Below the pieces are notes generated by a model. That model was not told the origin of the DNA, ran no database searches, and saw only the letters and a program-made list of their open reading frames with translations. A DNA stretch of 64,000 nt from positions 1,922,001-1,986,000 of the forward strand of contig NZ_LR594675.1 in the NCBI RefSeq assembly GCF_901827205.1, in the 5' to 3' direction. The first letter of the stretch is position 1; each line of letters opens with the position of its first letter. Positions 34,246-42,834 of the stretch are shown one piece after another. The position numbers and the translations under genes were made by a program. Origin of the DNA: Variovorax sp. PBS-H4 (GTDB taxonomy: Bacteria > Pseudomonadota > Gammaproteobacteria > Burkholderiales > Burkholderiaceae_C).

Positions 34246-35106
34246 CTCCCTCTCCCTCTTCCTCGTCCTCTTCCTCTGGGAGAGGGCTGGGGTGAGGGCA
34301 CACCCTGGCTGCTGTCGATTCGTACGTTGTAGTTGTTGTGAGGCTGGAGCCGGGGCGTCGTCCCGGCAGCCGAGTCACTTTCTTTTGCTTCGCCAAAAGA
34401 AAGTAACCAAAGAAAAGGCGACCCCACTGGCCGCAGCCCTCCGCTTCGCTACGGGAAGCCTCCGGTGCTCGCTTTTCGCGGGGTCCGCGCAAACTCGCTT
34501 CGCTCAAACACGCGCGGCCCTGATCCGCGAAAAGCTCCGCTCCTCGGCTACGGCCAGAGGGGACCTGGAATCCAACGCGCCATGGCGCGTCCTTGTGTGG
34601 ATTGCAGATGGGCGTGAGTTCCGGGTCCTTGCTCACGCTAGCACTCCGTGCACACGCACACACACATGGACGCACGCGTGCCCGTGCCCGTGCCCGTGCT
34701 CGTGCTCGAGTGCGAGCGCATACGCACGCACCTGTTCCAGGCCTCGCGCAGCGAGGCCGTTGGTAGCCGAGCGAAGCGATGGCCCGTCCATATCCCCTCT
34801 GCGCGTGCCGAGGAGCGGAGCTTTTCGCGGATCAGGGCCGCGTGTGTTTGAGCCGCAGGCGAGTTTGCGCGGACCCCGCGAAAAGCGAGCACCGCAGGTT
34901 GCCCGTAGCGAAGCGAAGGGTCACGCGCAGTGGGGTCGCCTTTTCTTTGGTTACTTTCTTTTGGCGAAGCAAAAGAAAGTGACTCGGCTGCCGGGACGAC
35001 GCCCCGGCTCCAGCCTCTGACAAAGCACAACATCCCAATCAAAGACCCGGTGCCCTCACCCCGCCCCTCTCCCAGGGGGAGAGCGAGAGGGAGAGGGACA
35101 GGGAGA
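34246..35106. repeat. Large imperfect inverted repeat between fliQ and fliR
   Basis: Core arms at about 34341-34563 and 34793-35017 are reverse complements with some mismatches, around a 229-base loop rich in CA/CG dinucleotide runs. An outer CT-rich/GA-rich pair at about 34246-34302 and 35050-35106 extends the symmetry and contains the GGGAGAGGG-type palindromic repeat common in proteobacterial intergenes. The open frames inside, including the reading FLWLLSFGEAKES present on both arms, are not genes. No transposase is present. Confidence 0.85.
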
Positions 35107-35143
35107 GAAAGCAAATCCCTGCCAAGGATCAACACCGAATGTC

Positions 35144-35413
35144 TCAACCAACCAACTGCGGAATGCTCGAAAACAGCGTGCGGATGTAATCCAGCATCTG
35201 CCCCAGCATCCACGGCCCCGCGATCACCAGCACCGCGAACACGGCCAGCAGCTTGGGGATGAACGACAGCGTCGCCTCGTTGATCTGCGTCGCAGCCTGG
35301 AAAATGCTGATGACCAGGCCCACCACCAGCGCCACCAGCAGCAGCGGCGCGCCGAGCAGCAGGGAGACGTGGATGGCCTGGCTGCCGATGGACATGACCG
35401 ATTCGGGTGTCAT
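35144..35413 (-). CDS. fliQ: Flagellar export protein FliQ
   Basis: Encodes 89 aa, standard length, with two TM helices (ALLLVALVVGLVISIFQAAT-like region and FAVLVIAGPWMLGQML). The QAATQINEATLSFIPKLLAV motif is the FliQ signature. It is a subunit of the export gate. It lies 10 bases after fliP on the minus strand; downstream is the large inverted repeat. Confidence 0.95.
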   Translation of the reverse strand: MTPESVMSIGSQAIHVSLLLGAPLLLVALVVGLVISIFQAATQINEATLSFIPKLLAVFAVLVIAGPWMLGQMLDYIRTLFSSIPQLVG

Positions 35414-35423
35414 TCCGGGTCTC

Positions 35424-36179
35424 CTAGACGAAGAAGCTTTGGGCCAGTGCGCCGATGAGCAGCTGCCAGCCGTCGGCCATGACGAAGAGCATGAGCTTGA
35501 AGGGCAGGGCGATGGAGGCGGGCGGCACCATCATCATCCCCATCGACATCAGCACGCTGGCCACCACCAGGTCGATGATCAGGAAGGGGATGAAGATGGT
35601 GAAGCCGATCTGGAACGCAGTCTTGAGCTCGCTGATGACGAAGGAGGGCAGCAGGATGCGCAGCGGCACGTCCTCCGGGCCTTCCATGGCGGGCACCTTG
35701 GCCAGCTTGGCGAAGAGCGCAAGATCGTTCTCACGGGTCTGCTTGAGCATGAACGTCTTGAACGGGGCAATGCCGCGCTCGAGCGCGCGCTCGGTGCTGA
35801 TCTTGTTCTCCGACAGCGGCTTGTAGGCTTCGTCGTAGACCTTGTCGAACACCGGCGCCATCACGAAGAAGGTGAGGAAGAGCGACAGCCCCACCAGGAT
35901 CTGGTTGGGCGGCGAAGCCTGGGTGCCCAGCGCCGTGCGCAGCAGGCCCAGCACGATCAGGATGCGGGTGAAGCTGGTCATCGACAGCAGCAGCGCCGGC
36001 AGGAAGCTCAGCGAGGTCAGCAGCACCAGCGTCTGCACGCTGAGCGACCAGGTCTGGCTGCCGCCCGGGCCGGGCGTGCTGGTCAGGCCCGGCAGCCCTT
36101 GCGCAAAGGCCAGCGCGGGCAGGGCCAGCACGAGCATCACGCCCGCGCGGCACAGGTGGCGAAATGGAAGGCGTCGCAT
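35424..36179 (-). CDS. fliP: Flagellar export protein FliP
   Basis: Encodes 251 aa from ATG 36179, overlapping the fliO stop. A cleavable signal peptide (MLVLALPALAFA) is present, as in other FliP proteins. Family motifs: SFTRILIVLGLLRTALGTQ, PPNQILVGLSLFLTFFVM, and the C-terminal PFLIIDLVVASVLMSMGMMM. It is the main gate-forming subunit of the export apparatus. Confidence 0.96.
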   Translation of the reverse strand: MRRLPFRHLCRAGVMLVLALPALAFAQGLPGLTSTPGPGGSQTWSLSVQTLVLLTSLSFLPALLLSMTSFTRILIVLGLLRTALGTQASPPNQILVGLSLFLTFFVMAPVFDKVYDEAYKPLSENKISTERALERGIAPFKTFMLKQTRENDLALFAKLAKVPAMEGPEDVPLRILLPSFVISELKTAFQIGFTIFIPFLIIDLVVASVLMSMGMMMVPPASIALPFKLMLFVMADGWQLLIGALAQSFFV

Positions 36180-36664
36180 CAGGCACCCGGCTTCGGCTGG
36201 ATGCCGAGCGAATCGCGCAGCTTCTGCGCGAACAGGTCCATCGCCTTGGCGCTGCCGCCCTGTGCCGCAAGCGGCGCCGAGGCCGCCGGCAGGGGCTGCG
36301 CCGGCAGCGAATGCAGCGCATTGACCTGGCTCGCGGTGACGCCCAGCACCAGCCAGGTGTCGCCCACCTCGACCAACACCACGCGCTCGCGCTGGCCGAC
36401 CATGGTGCTGCCCACCACCTTGACGGGGGCGCTGCCGCCGAAGCGGGGCAGGCCGAAGCGGCGCGCCAGCCACGCGCACAGGAAGATCAGGCCCAGCACC
36501 AGCACCATGCCGAGCCCGGCCTGCAGGAGGCCGGAGGCACCCAGGGCCGGCGCGGCCTCGGCCGCGGGCGCAGGTACGGTGGGCAGGGCGGCATGCGCGC
36601 GGAGCGTGGCCGCGCAGGCTGCCAGCGCGGTTGCCCAGCGCGCAAAAGACCCGGTCAGGTTCAT
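36179..36664 (-). CDS. fliO: Flagellar assembly protein FliO
   Basis: Encodes 161 aa. A signal-like N-terminus and a TM segment (about residues 46-70, GMVLVLGLIFLCAWLAR) precede a conserved cytoplasmic part VVGSTMVGQRERVVLVEVGD. FliO is a chaperone for FliP gate assembly. It overlaps both fliN (ATGA) and fliP. The Ala/Pro-rich N-terminal region is less conserved. Confidence 0.92.
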   Translation of the reverse strand: MNLTGSFARWATALAACAATLRAHAALPTVPAPAAEAAPALGASGLLQAGLGMVLVLGLIFLCAWLARRFGLPRFGGSAPVKVVGSTMVGQRERVVLVEVGDTWLVLGVTASQVNALHSLPAQPLPAASAPLAAQGGSAKAMDLFAQKLRDSLGIQPKPGA

Positions 36665-37104
36665 GAACGGCTGAGCTTCTGCATGCGCTCGGACGGCGTG
36701 ACGATGTCGGTCAGGCGGATGCCGTACTTGTCGTTCACCACCACCACCTCGCCCTGCGCGATCAGGTAGCCGTTGATCAGCACGTCCAGCGGCTGGCCGG
36801 CGAGGCCGTCGAGCTCCACCACGGAGCCCTGCGACAGCTGCAGCAGGTTCTTGATGGTGATGCGCGTGCGGCCGATCTCGGCCATCAGCTGCACCGGCAC
36901 GTCGAGGATGCGCTCGATGTCCACCGTGCCGGCGGCACTGGCAGCGGTGTTGTGCAGCGGCTGGAAGACCTGGGCGCCGGCCGGCGCCGCGGCCGGGGCG
37001 GGGGCGCTTGCGGGCTGCGGCGCCGGCGCGGAGGCCGCGGTCTGCTCGGCCAGGGCGCTGGCCCAGTCGTCCATGTCGCCGCCGGAGGAAGTGTTGTCAG
37101 TCAT
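36661..37104 (-). CDS. fliN: Flagellar motor switch protein FliN
   Basis: Encodes 147 aa. The C-terminal SpoA domain (about residues 60-140) reads DVPVQLMAEIGRTRITIKNL, GSVVELDGLAGQPLDVLING and GEVVVVNDKYGIRLTDIV. The N-terminal 55 residues are a low-complexity Ala/Pro linker after DDWASALAEQ, the CheY-binding-type N-terminal motif. It forms the lower C-ring. Its start overlaps the fliM end by 8 bases. Confidence 0.95.
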   Translation of the reverse strand: MTDNTSSGGDMDDWASALAEQTAASAPAPQPASAPAPAAAPAGAQVFQPLHNTAASAAGTVDIERILDVPVQLMAEIGRTRITIKNLLQLSQGSVVELDGLAGQPLDVLINGYLIAQGEVVVVNDKYGIRLTDIVTPSERMQKLSRS

Positions 37105-38098
37105 GGTCGCTCTTCGGGTCGCTGTCTTGGTGGGAGATCATCTGTTGCACGCGCAGCGCGTAGCGCTCGTTGGAAACGCCGTAGCCGCACTCCATCACGG
37201 GAACGCCGTCGACCCGTGCCAGCACGGTTTCGGGCAGCTCGATCGGCAGCACGTCGCCGACCTGCAGGCGCATCAGTTCGCCAATGGTGGTGTCGATGGT
37301 CACGAAGTCCGCGGTGAGCGCCACGTCGGCGCTCTGCATCTGCTGGCTCATCTGCTTGACCCAGCGCTTGTCGATCTCGATCTCGTCCTGCACCGGGTTG
37401 GACAGCAGGTCGCGGATCGGCTCGATCATCGAGTAGGGAATGCACACGTGCAGGAAGCCGCCCACCGGGCCGAACTCGATCTGCAGCGTGGTGGTGACGA
37501 CCACTTCGTTGGGTGCCACGATGTTGGCCAGCTTGCCGTGCATCTCGGCTCGGATGTAGTCGAAGGCCAGGGGGAACACCGGCTGCCAGGCCTCGCCGTA
37601 GCACTGGAGGCTGAGGTTGAGCAGGCGCTTGATGATGCGCTGCTCGGTGCGCGTGAAGTCGCGGCCTTCCACGCGCACGTGATAGCGCCCGTCGCTGCCG
37701 AACAGGTTGTCGACGACCAGGAACACCAGCTTCGGATCGAACACGAACAGCGCCGTGCCGCGCAGCGGCTTCAGGTGCAGCATGTTGATGTTGGTCGGCA
37801 CCGGCAGGTGGCGCACGAACTCGCCGTACTGCTGGATCTGCACCGGGCCGACGGAGACGTCGGGGCTGCGGCGCATGAAGTTCAGCAACGCGCTGCGCAG
37901 GTTGCGCGCGAAGCGCTCGTTGATGACCTCCAGCGTGTGCATGCGGCCGCGCACCACGCGGTCGGGCGCGCCGAGGTCGTACAGCGGCAGGCCGTCGGCC
38001 TGGGGCTCGGGCGCTCGGCGCTGGTCGACGGCGCCGCCGGTGACGCCCGACAGCAGCGCATCGACTTCGTCCTGCGAGAGCACCTGTTCATAGGCCAT
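37097..38098 (-). CDS. fliM: Flagellar motor switch protein FliM
   Basis: Encodes 333 aa. The N-terminal CheY~P-binding peptide LSQDEVDALLSGV is intact. The middle CheC-like domain contains RFARNLRSALLNFMRRSPDV and FDPKLVFLVVDNLFGSDGR; the C-terminal SpoA domain ends the protein. FliM is the C-ring subunit that turns CheY~P binding into a change of rotation direction. It lies between fliL (18-base gap) and fliN (overlap). Confidence 0.96.
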   Translation of the reverse strand: MAYEQVLSQDEVDALLSGVTGGAVDQRRAPEPQADGLPLYDLGAPDRVVRGRMHTLEVINERFARNLRSALLNFMRRSPDVSVGPVQIQQYGEFVRHLPVPTNINMLHLKPLRGTALFVFDPKLVFLVVDNLFGSDGRYHVRVEGRDFTRTEQRIIKRLLNLSLQCYGEAWQPVFPLAFDYIRAEMHGKLANIVAPNEVVVTTTLQIEFGPVGGFLHVCIPYSMIEPIRDLLSNPVQDEIEIDKRWVKQMSQQMQSADVALTADFVTIDTTIGELMRLQVGDVLPIELPETVLARVDGVPVMECGYGVSNERYALRVQQMISHQDSDPKSDHD

Positions 38099-38116
38099 GG
38101 GTCGTGCGTTCCTGCG

Positions 38117-38605
38117 TCACTGCACCACGAAGGTGTTGAAGGAAACGCCGGCGATCGCCTGCGGCGGGGCCTCGGCAGAGAGGGGCCGGTTGAGCTCGGT
38201 GCGGATCTCCTCGGCGAGCTTGGCCTTGTCCTGCGTCGACAGCAGCGTTTCGGGCTGGCGGTTCGACAGCAGCAGCAGCAGGCGGCTGCGCAGTTCGGGC
38301 ATGAACTCGACCAGCTGCGCCTTGGCCTGTTCGTCGTTGACCTTCAAGGCCATGCCGACGTGCAGGAAGCGGCTGCGGCCTTCGGACTGCACGTTGACGG
38401 TGAGAGGCTCGAGTGTCACGAAGATCGGCTTGGGCATCGCCTTGGGCGCCGCCGCGGCCGGCGCTTCGTGCGCGAACAGGCTGCTGCGGCTCAATGCGAA
38501 GCCGCCGCCGGCCAGCGCGGCCAGGCTGGTGAGGGCCAGCAGCCCGATCAACAGCTTCGAGGAGCGCGGTGCCGCGGGGGTGGGAAGAGAGGGACTGGTG
38601 GCCAT
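38117..38605 (-). CDS. fliL: Flagellar basal body-associated protein FliL
   Basis: Encodes 162 aa from ATG 38605. It has one TM segment (about residues 20-40, LLIGLLALTSLAALAGGGFA) and a periplasmic stomatin-like domain containing LEPLTVNVQSEGRSRFLHVG and the C-terminal GVSFNTFVVQ. FliL rings surround stator units and support torque. The ribosome binding site is weak, and an upstream in-frame start exists but adds residues without similarity. Confidence 0.92.
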   Translation of the reverse strand: MATSPSLPTPAAPRSSKLLIGLLALTSLAALAGGGFALSRSSLFAHEAPAAAAPKAMPKPIFVTLEPLTVNVQSEGRSRFLHVGMALKVNDEQAKAQLVEFMPELRSRLLLLLSNRQPETLLSTQDKAKLAEEIRTELNRPLSAEAPPQAIAGVSFNTFVVQ

Positions 38606-38703
38606 GGAAAGCAACGTTGGGTGGGTCTTATTCTTGGTCGGGACGCGGCGAAGCGAAGCCCCGATCAAGCGGGGGAAAGGGCCTCAGATCGTGCGTTTCG
38701 GAT

Positions 38704-40047
38704 TCAGGCGAAGGTGTCGATCGCGCTGGTGCGCGACGGCGGGCTCGTGCGTGCTGGCAGCGCAATGGCTGCTGCTGCTTCGCTGCGTCCTGCGCCGGGG
38801 TTGTTCGTTCCGTTGGCCGACGCGTTCTGGCGCTGTTCCTGCTGCCGGGCGAAATCGCCCGCGCCGGCCCAGGGGCGCGACTCGGCGCCGACCGAGGTCT
38901 GGCCCAGGCTGATGCCCTGCTCGGCCAGCGTGCTGCGCAGTTGCGGCAGCGCTGCCTCGACCGCCTTGCGAACGGACTCGTGCGCGGAGACGAACATGGC
39001 CTGGGCCTGGTTGTCGCCGAGGCTGAGCGTGATCTTCAGCGGGCCGAGGCCGGCCGGGTTGAGGTTGAGCTCGGCCACCTGCTGCCCGCCGGCCGTCATG
39101 CGCAGCACCTGGTGGCCCAGTGCCGGTGCCCACTCGGCGCTGCCCACGGGCGGGGCGAGGGTCTGCGCGGGCGCGGGGCTGGCCGCTGGCTGCGCGCGGT
39201 CCAGCGCAGGTTGCATCGGGGAGGCCGAGACGAGCAAGGCCGGTGGCGCCTCGGGCGCGGGCGCGCCTTCGTTGTCTGCCGCCGCTGCGGACATGCCGGA
39301 TTGCGCTGCGGCGGATGCTGCATCGAGGGCGGTGGACGAGATCGCGCTCGCGGCCTTGGTGTCGTTGGCGGCCGAGGCCGTGGTGGTGCCGGCCTCCGCC
39401 GCCGGTTTCGCCGACGGCAGCGCGCCGGCCAACGGCAACGGCGACGCCGCGGCCGTCTGCGCGACGGCATCGCCACCTTCCCTCGCGCTCGATGCAGGCG
39501 AAGCGCCCGGCAGCGCAAAGCCCTTGTCTGCAGTGCTGGAGGCGGCGGCACTCGTGGCCGTATCCACGGCAGCACCTTTCAACGGTGCCTTGGCGTCCGG
39601 CTGCGCGTCCTGGTCGGTGCTGGCCGACGCATGGGCCGCCGCCGTCGATGCGAGGCTGGCGGTTGCGGCGAGCGACGCGTCCTGCGGCAGGGCAGCGCCG
39701 GCGCCTGGCAGCGCCGCGCCGCGCGTGCCCGCGCTCGTGCCGATGGCCGCGGCCGGCGCGGTGGACAGGATCTGTGGCGCAAAAAGGGCGATGGTCAGCA
39801 GCTCGGAGCCCGGCTCCTCCTTCCGTCCCAGGGGGCGGTGCGGCTTCTGCGGCGTGGCTGCGGCCTCGTCGCTGGCCGCTTGGGTGCCATCCTGGCCACG
39901 GCGTGCGCTGGCGCGCGAGCGCTCCAGCACGGCGCCGAAGCCGCCGCGTGCGTTCTCGTCCGCGGCCGCGCGGCCGCGCGCGGTGGGCTGGGCAGCCGGC
40001 TGCGCGGAACTGGCCGGGAGGGAGGCCGGTGGAATGAAGGTAGGCAT
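38704..40047 (-). CDS. fliK: Flagellar hook-length control protein FliK
   Basis: Encodes 447 aa. FliK is a secreted ruler that measures the hook and triggers the FlhB export-specificity switch. The long Ala/Pro/Ser-rich N-terminal part is disordered, as usual. The conserved Flg_hook domain is at about residues 320-410 with AELNLNPAGLGPLKITLSLG, AQAMFVSAHESVRKAVEAAL and LAEQGISLGQTSV. It sits between fliJ and fliL. A second FliK-like gene is present at 50313. Confidence 0.92.
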   Translation of the reverse strand: MPTFIPPASLPASSAQPAAQPTARGRAAADENARGGFGAVLERSRASARRGQDGTQAASDEAAATPQKPHRPLGRKEEPGSELLTIALFAPQILSTAPAAAIGTSAGTRGAALPGAGAALPQDASLAATASLASTAAAHASASTDQDAQPDAKAPLKGAAVDTATSAAASSTADKGFALPGASPASSAREGGDAVAQTAAASPLPLAGALPSAKPAAEAGTTTASAANDTKAASAISSTALDAASAAAQSGMSAAAADNEGAPAPEAPPALLVSASPMQPALDRAQPAASPAPAQTLAPPVGSAEWAPALGHQVLRMTAGGQQVAELNLNPAGLGPLKITLSLGDNQAQAMFVSAHESVRKAVEAALPQLRSTLAEQGISLGQTSVGAESRPWAGAGDFARQQEQRQNASANGTNNPGAGRSEAAAAIALPARTSPPSRTSAIDTFA

Positions 40048-40057
40048 GACGATTCCT

Positions 40058-40513
40058 CTAGAAATTCGGTTGGGCAGCGCGGTCGATGAACTTGCGCGCC
40101 GCGCGCTCGTCGCTGTCGCGCTGCTCCCGCTTGGCCTGGACGGCGAGCTCCTGGCGGCGCAGGCGATCGGCCAAGGTGTCGAAGGAGTTGAGGCGCCGCG
40201 CCTGGTGCTGCCAGTCGCCGCGCCCGCGTTCCAGCCGCAACCCGGCCTGCTTGACGATGGCGCGCTGCTGCTCGATGGCGCCGTCCAGCGTGCCCAGGAA
40301 GTTGTTGAAGTTTCGCCACTGCGAGGCAGGCAGCCCGTGCGTCATCAGCGATTGCAGCTGGTTGGCATAGTCCTGGCGGTACTCCAGCAGCAGGTCCAGC
40401 TTCTGGTGGGCACTGACCTGTGCGCTCTGCAGCGTGCCCAGGCGGCGCGCCGCGTCTTCCTTCTGCTTGCGGGCCAGTTCCTGCAGGGTGTCGAGGGGGA
40501 GCTTCCTTGACAT
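40058..40513 (-). CDS. fliJ: Flagellar export protein FliJ
   Basis: Encodes 151 aa from ATG 40513. It is an antiparallel coiled coil with no Cys or TM: PLDTLQELARKQKEDAARRL at the N-terminus and LRRQELAVQAKREQRDSDER near the end. FliJ is the central stalk of the FliI ATPase ring, similar to F1 gamma. It ends 10 bases before fliK. Confidence 0.92.
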   Translation of the reverse strand: MSRKLPLDTLQELARKQKEDAARRLGTLQSAQVSAHQKLDLLLEYRQDYANQLQSLMTHGLPASQWRNFNNFLGTLDGAIEQQRAIVKQAGLRLERGRGDWQHQARRLNSFDTLADRLRRQELAVQAKREQRDSDERAARKFIDRAAQPNF

Positions 40514-40529
40514 GGCGTGACTCCTTGGG

Positions 40530-41930
40530 CTATTCGAACAGGCCGGCCATGCGCGCCACCGACGCCGCGTAGTCGGTGCGCTCGTCCATCCCCTGCTGGA
40601 GAAAGGCTTCCAGCTTGGGGTACAGGGCAATGGCATGGTCCAGCTGCAGGTCGTGGCCGGCGGCGTAGGCGCCGACGCTGATCAGGTCGCGGTTGCGCTG
40701 GTAGCGCGACAGCATCTGCTTGAAGCGGCGCACCGCGTCGAACTGCGAAGGCGGGATCAGTGCGGTCATCGCGCGGCTGATCGAGGCCTCGATGTCGATC
40801 GCCGGATAGTGCCCGGCCTCGGCCAGCGTGCGCGACAGCACCACGTGCCCGTCGAGAATGGCGCGCGCCGAGTCGGCGATCGGGTCCTGCTGGTCGTCGC
40901 CCTCGGACAGCACGGTATAGAAGGCGGTGATCGAGCCGCCGCGGCCCTGCGCGTCGCGCGCGCCGTTGCCCGCGCGTTCCACCAGCGCCGGCAGCTTGGC
41001 GAAGACCGAAGGCGGATAGCCCTTGGTCGCGGGCGGCTCGCCGACCGCGAGCGCGATCTCGCGCTGCGCCATGGCGTAGCGGGTGAGCGAATCCATGATC
41101 AGCAGCACGTCCTTGCCCTGGTCGCGGAAATACTCGGCCAGGCAGGTCGCGTAAGCCGCGCCTTGCAGGCGCAGCAGCGGCGAGTTGTCGGCCGGGGCGG
41201 CGACCACCACGGCGCGCGCCAGGCCTTCCTCGCCCAGTGTGTTCTCGATGAAGTCCTTGACCTCGCGGCCGCGCTCGCCGATCAGGCCGACCACGATCAC
41301 CTCGGCGCTGGTGTAGCGCGCCATCATCCCGAGCAGCACGCTCTTGCCGACGCCGGAGCCGGCGAACAGGCCCATGCGCTGGCCGCGGCCGACGGTCAGC
41401 ATGGCGTTGATGGCGCGCACGCCGGTGTCCAGCACCGAGTCGATGGGCGCGCGGGTGAGGGGGTTGATGGGAGGCGACGACAGCGGCACCTTGCGCGCAA
41501 TGTCCAACGGGCCGAGGCCGTCGAGCGGGCGCCCGACGGCATCGACCACGCGCCCGAGCATGCCCTCGCCGACCGGAAGCCGCTTGCCGTGGGCTTCGTC
41601 GCCGGCCGCGGCCGAGCCCGGGCGCGCGAACACGCGTGCGCCGGGGATGAGGCCGGCCACCTCGCTCTGCGGCATCAGGAACAGGCGGTCCCCTGCGAAG
41701 CCGACCACTTCGGCCTCGGCATGGCGCTGCGGGTAGCCGGGCGGCAGCTCGATCAGGCAGTCGCTGCCCACGGGCAGCTGCAGGCCGACGGCCTCCAGCA
41801 CCAGCCCGACCGCGCGGGTGAGCCGGCCGGAGTGGGTGACGGTGGCGGCGGTGCGGTTGACTTCGACGCGCGCCTGCGCAAGCGTGCCGAGCCAGGATTG
41901 CAGATGCGGGTTGGCGCTCGTGGTCGGCAT
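40530..41930 (-). CDS. fliI: Flagellum-specific ATPase FliI
   Basis: Encodes 466 aa from ATG 41930; the longer open frame upstream runs through a repeat. Walker A is GLFAGSGVGKSVLLG and Walker B is in GKDVLLIMDSLTRYAMAQRE. It is an F1-beta-like hexameric ATPase on the cytoplasmic side of the export apparatus, acting with FliH and FliJ. An 84-bp dispersed repeat fills the gap to fliH. Confidence 0.96.
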   Translation of the reverse strand: MPTTSANPHLQSWLGTLAQARVEVNRTAATVTHSGRLTRAVGLVLEAVGLQLPVGSDCLIELPPGYPQRHAEAEVVGFAGDRLFLMPQSEVAGLIPGARVFARPGSAAAGDEAHGKRLPVGEGMLGRVVDAVGRPLDGLGPLDIARKVPLSSPPINPLTRAPIDSVLDTGVRAINAMLTVGRGQRMGLFAGSGVGKSVLLGMMARYTSAEVIVVGLIGERGREVKDFIENTLGEEGLARAVVVAAPADNSPLLRLQGAAYATCLAEYFRDQGKDVLLIMDSLTRYAMAQREIALAVGEPPATKGYPPSVFAKLPALVERAGNGARDAQGRGGSITAFYTVLSEGDDQQDPIADSARAILDGHVVLSRTLAEAGHYPAIDIEASISRAMTALIPPSQFDAVRRFKQMLSRYQRNRDLISVGAYAAGHDLQLDHAIALYPKLEAFLQQGMDERTDYAASVARMAGLFE

Positions 41931-41973
41931 CACGGGAGACTCGCGGCCGGCGAAGCCAGGCCCGTTGGGGGAA

Positions 41974-42057
41974 CACCGCGGAACCGGCTTGGCCGGGCCG
42001 CTGGTGTTGCCCCCGGTGAGGGGGTGGGCGGCCACACGAAGTGGGCCAACCTGGGGG
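41974..42057 (-). repeat. 84-bp dispersed repeat, copy 1 (inverted)
   Basis: The reverse complement of the two copies downstream of motA (54131-54214 and 54228-54311), with a few mismatches. It contains the palindromic block CCCCTCACCGGGGG and fills the gap between fliH and fliI in the middle of an operon. Confidence 0.85.
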
Positions 42058-42063
42058 AGAGCT

Positions 42064-42834
42064 TCATTGTGCGTCGACGTCGCGGGTGAGCGCCGCGGTG
42101 ACGCTCTTCCACCGGGTCTCCAGGCTGGCATCCATCTCGCCGCTGGCGGACTGCACGCGGCAGCCGCCGCGCGCGAGCGTGTCGTCGGGGCGCACCTGCC
42201 AGCCCGCGATCTGCAGCTCGTTGCCGAGGCTGTTCTTCACCAGCGCCACATCGTCGGGATGCAGCAGCAGGCGCGGCTCGCCTTGCAGCGCGGGCTCGGC
42301 ATGCAGCAGGTCCTGCACCAGCGGCAGCACCCATTCGGGCTCCGCGCGCAAGGTGCGGTGCACCACCTGGCGCGCCACGTCGAGCGCGAGCGTGAGGATG
42401 GCGTCGGCCAGTTCGCTTTCGGCGCGGCGCAGCGCGGCCGGCAGCGTGGCCGCCAGGGCCCGCAGTTGCTCGGCATGGGCGCTGGCGGCGGCGAAGCCGG
42501 TGGCCAGCCCTTCGGCGTGGCCTTCGGCCCGGCCCTTCGCCAGCCCTTCCCGGTGACCTTCGGCGCGGCCCTCGGCACGCGCCAGCAGTCGCAGCCGGGA
42601 CAGCTCGTTGTCGCGCGCCAGGACTTCCGGGTCCACGCGCGGAACGACCAGGGCATGCACGTTGTCCTGTCCTGCCTCGTCGCCGTCCAGCGTGCCCATC
42701 TCCCATCGTTGCCAGGCGGACAGCGAGGGCTTGGCGGACGGCTTCGGCGCGGCGTCCGGCCGTGCGGACGCGTAGGCCGAAGCGAGCCGCGCACGCGATG
42801 CGGGGGCGGGGTTCGATTGCTTAAACGAAGTCAT
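42064..42834 (-). CDS. fliH: Flagellar assembly protein FliH
   Basis: Encodes 256 aa. FliH is the stator-like regulator of FliI. The hallmark central GxxxG/AxxxG heptad-like repeats are visible (AEGRAEGHREGLAKGRAEGH, residues about 88-125). The C-terminal V-ATPase-E-like domain contains ADAILTLALDVARQVVHRTL and ends near GGCRVQSASGEMDASLETRW. Its start overlaps the fliG end by 14 bases. Confidence 0.93.
   Translation of the reverse strand: MTSFKQSNPAPASRARLASAYASARPDAAPKPSAKPSLSAWQRWEMGTLDGDEAGQDNVHALVVPRVDPEVLARDNELSRLRLLARAEGRAEGHREGLAKGRAEGHAEGLATGFAAASAHAEQLRALAATLPAALRRAESELADAILTLALDVARQVVHRTLRAEPEWVLPLVQDLLHAEPALQGEPRLLLHPDDVALVKNSLGNELQIAGWQVRPDDTLARGGCRVQSASGEMDASLETRWKSVTAALTRDVDAQ

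Noticed and set aside
34193..35213. Several open frames in the fliQ-fliR gap, including an N-terminal extension of fliR
   Set aside because: They lie in inverted-repeat DNA, and the same short peptide appears from both arms. FliR similarity begins only at about 34200.
36773..40510. 1245-codon plus-strand frame opposite fliN to fliJ
   Set aside because: Antisense shadow of conserved, operon-ordered genes on the minus strand.
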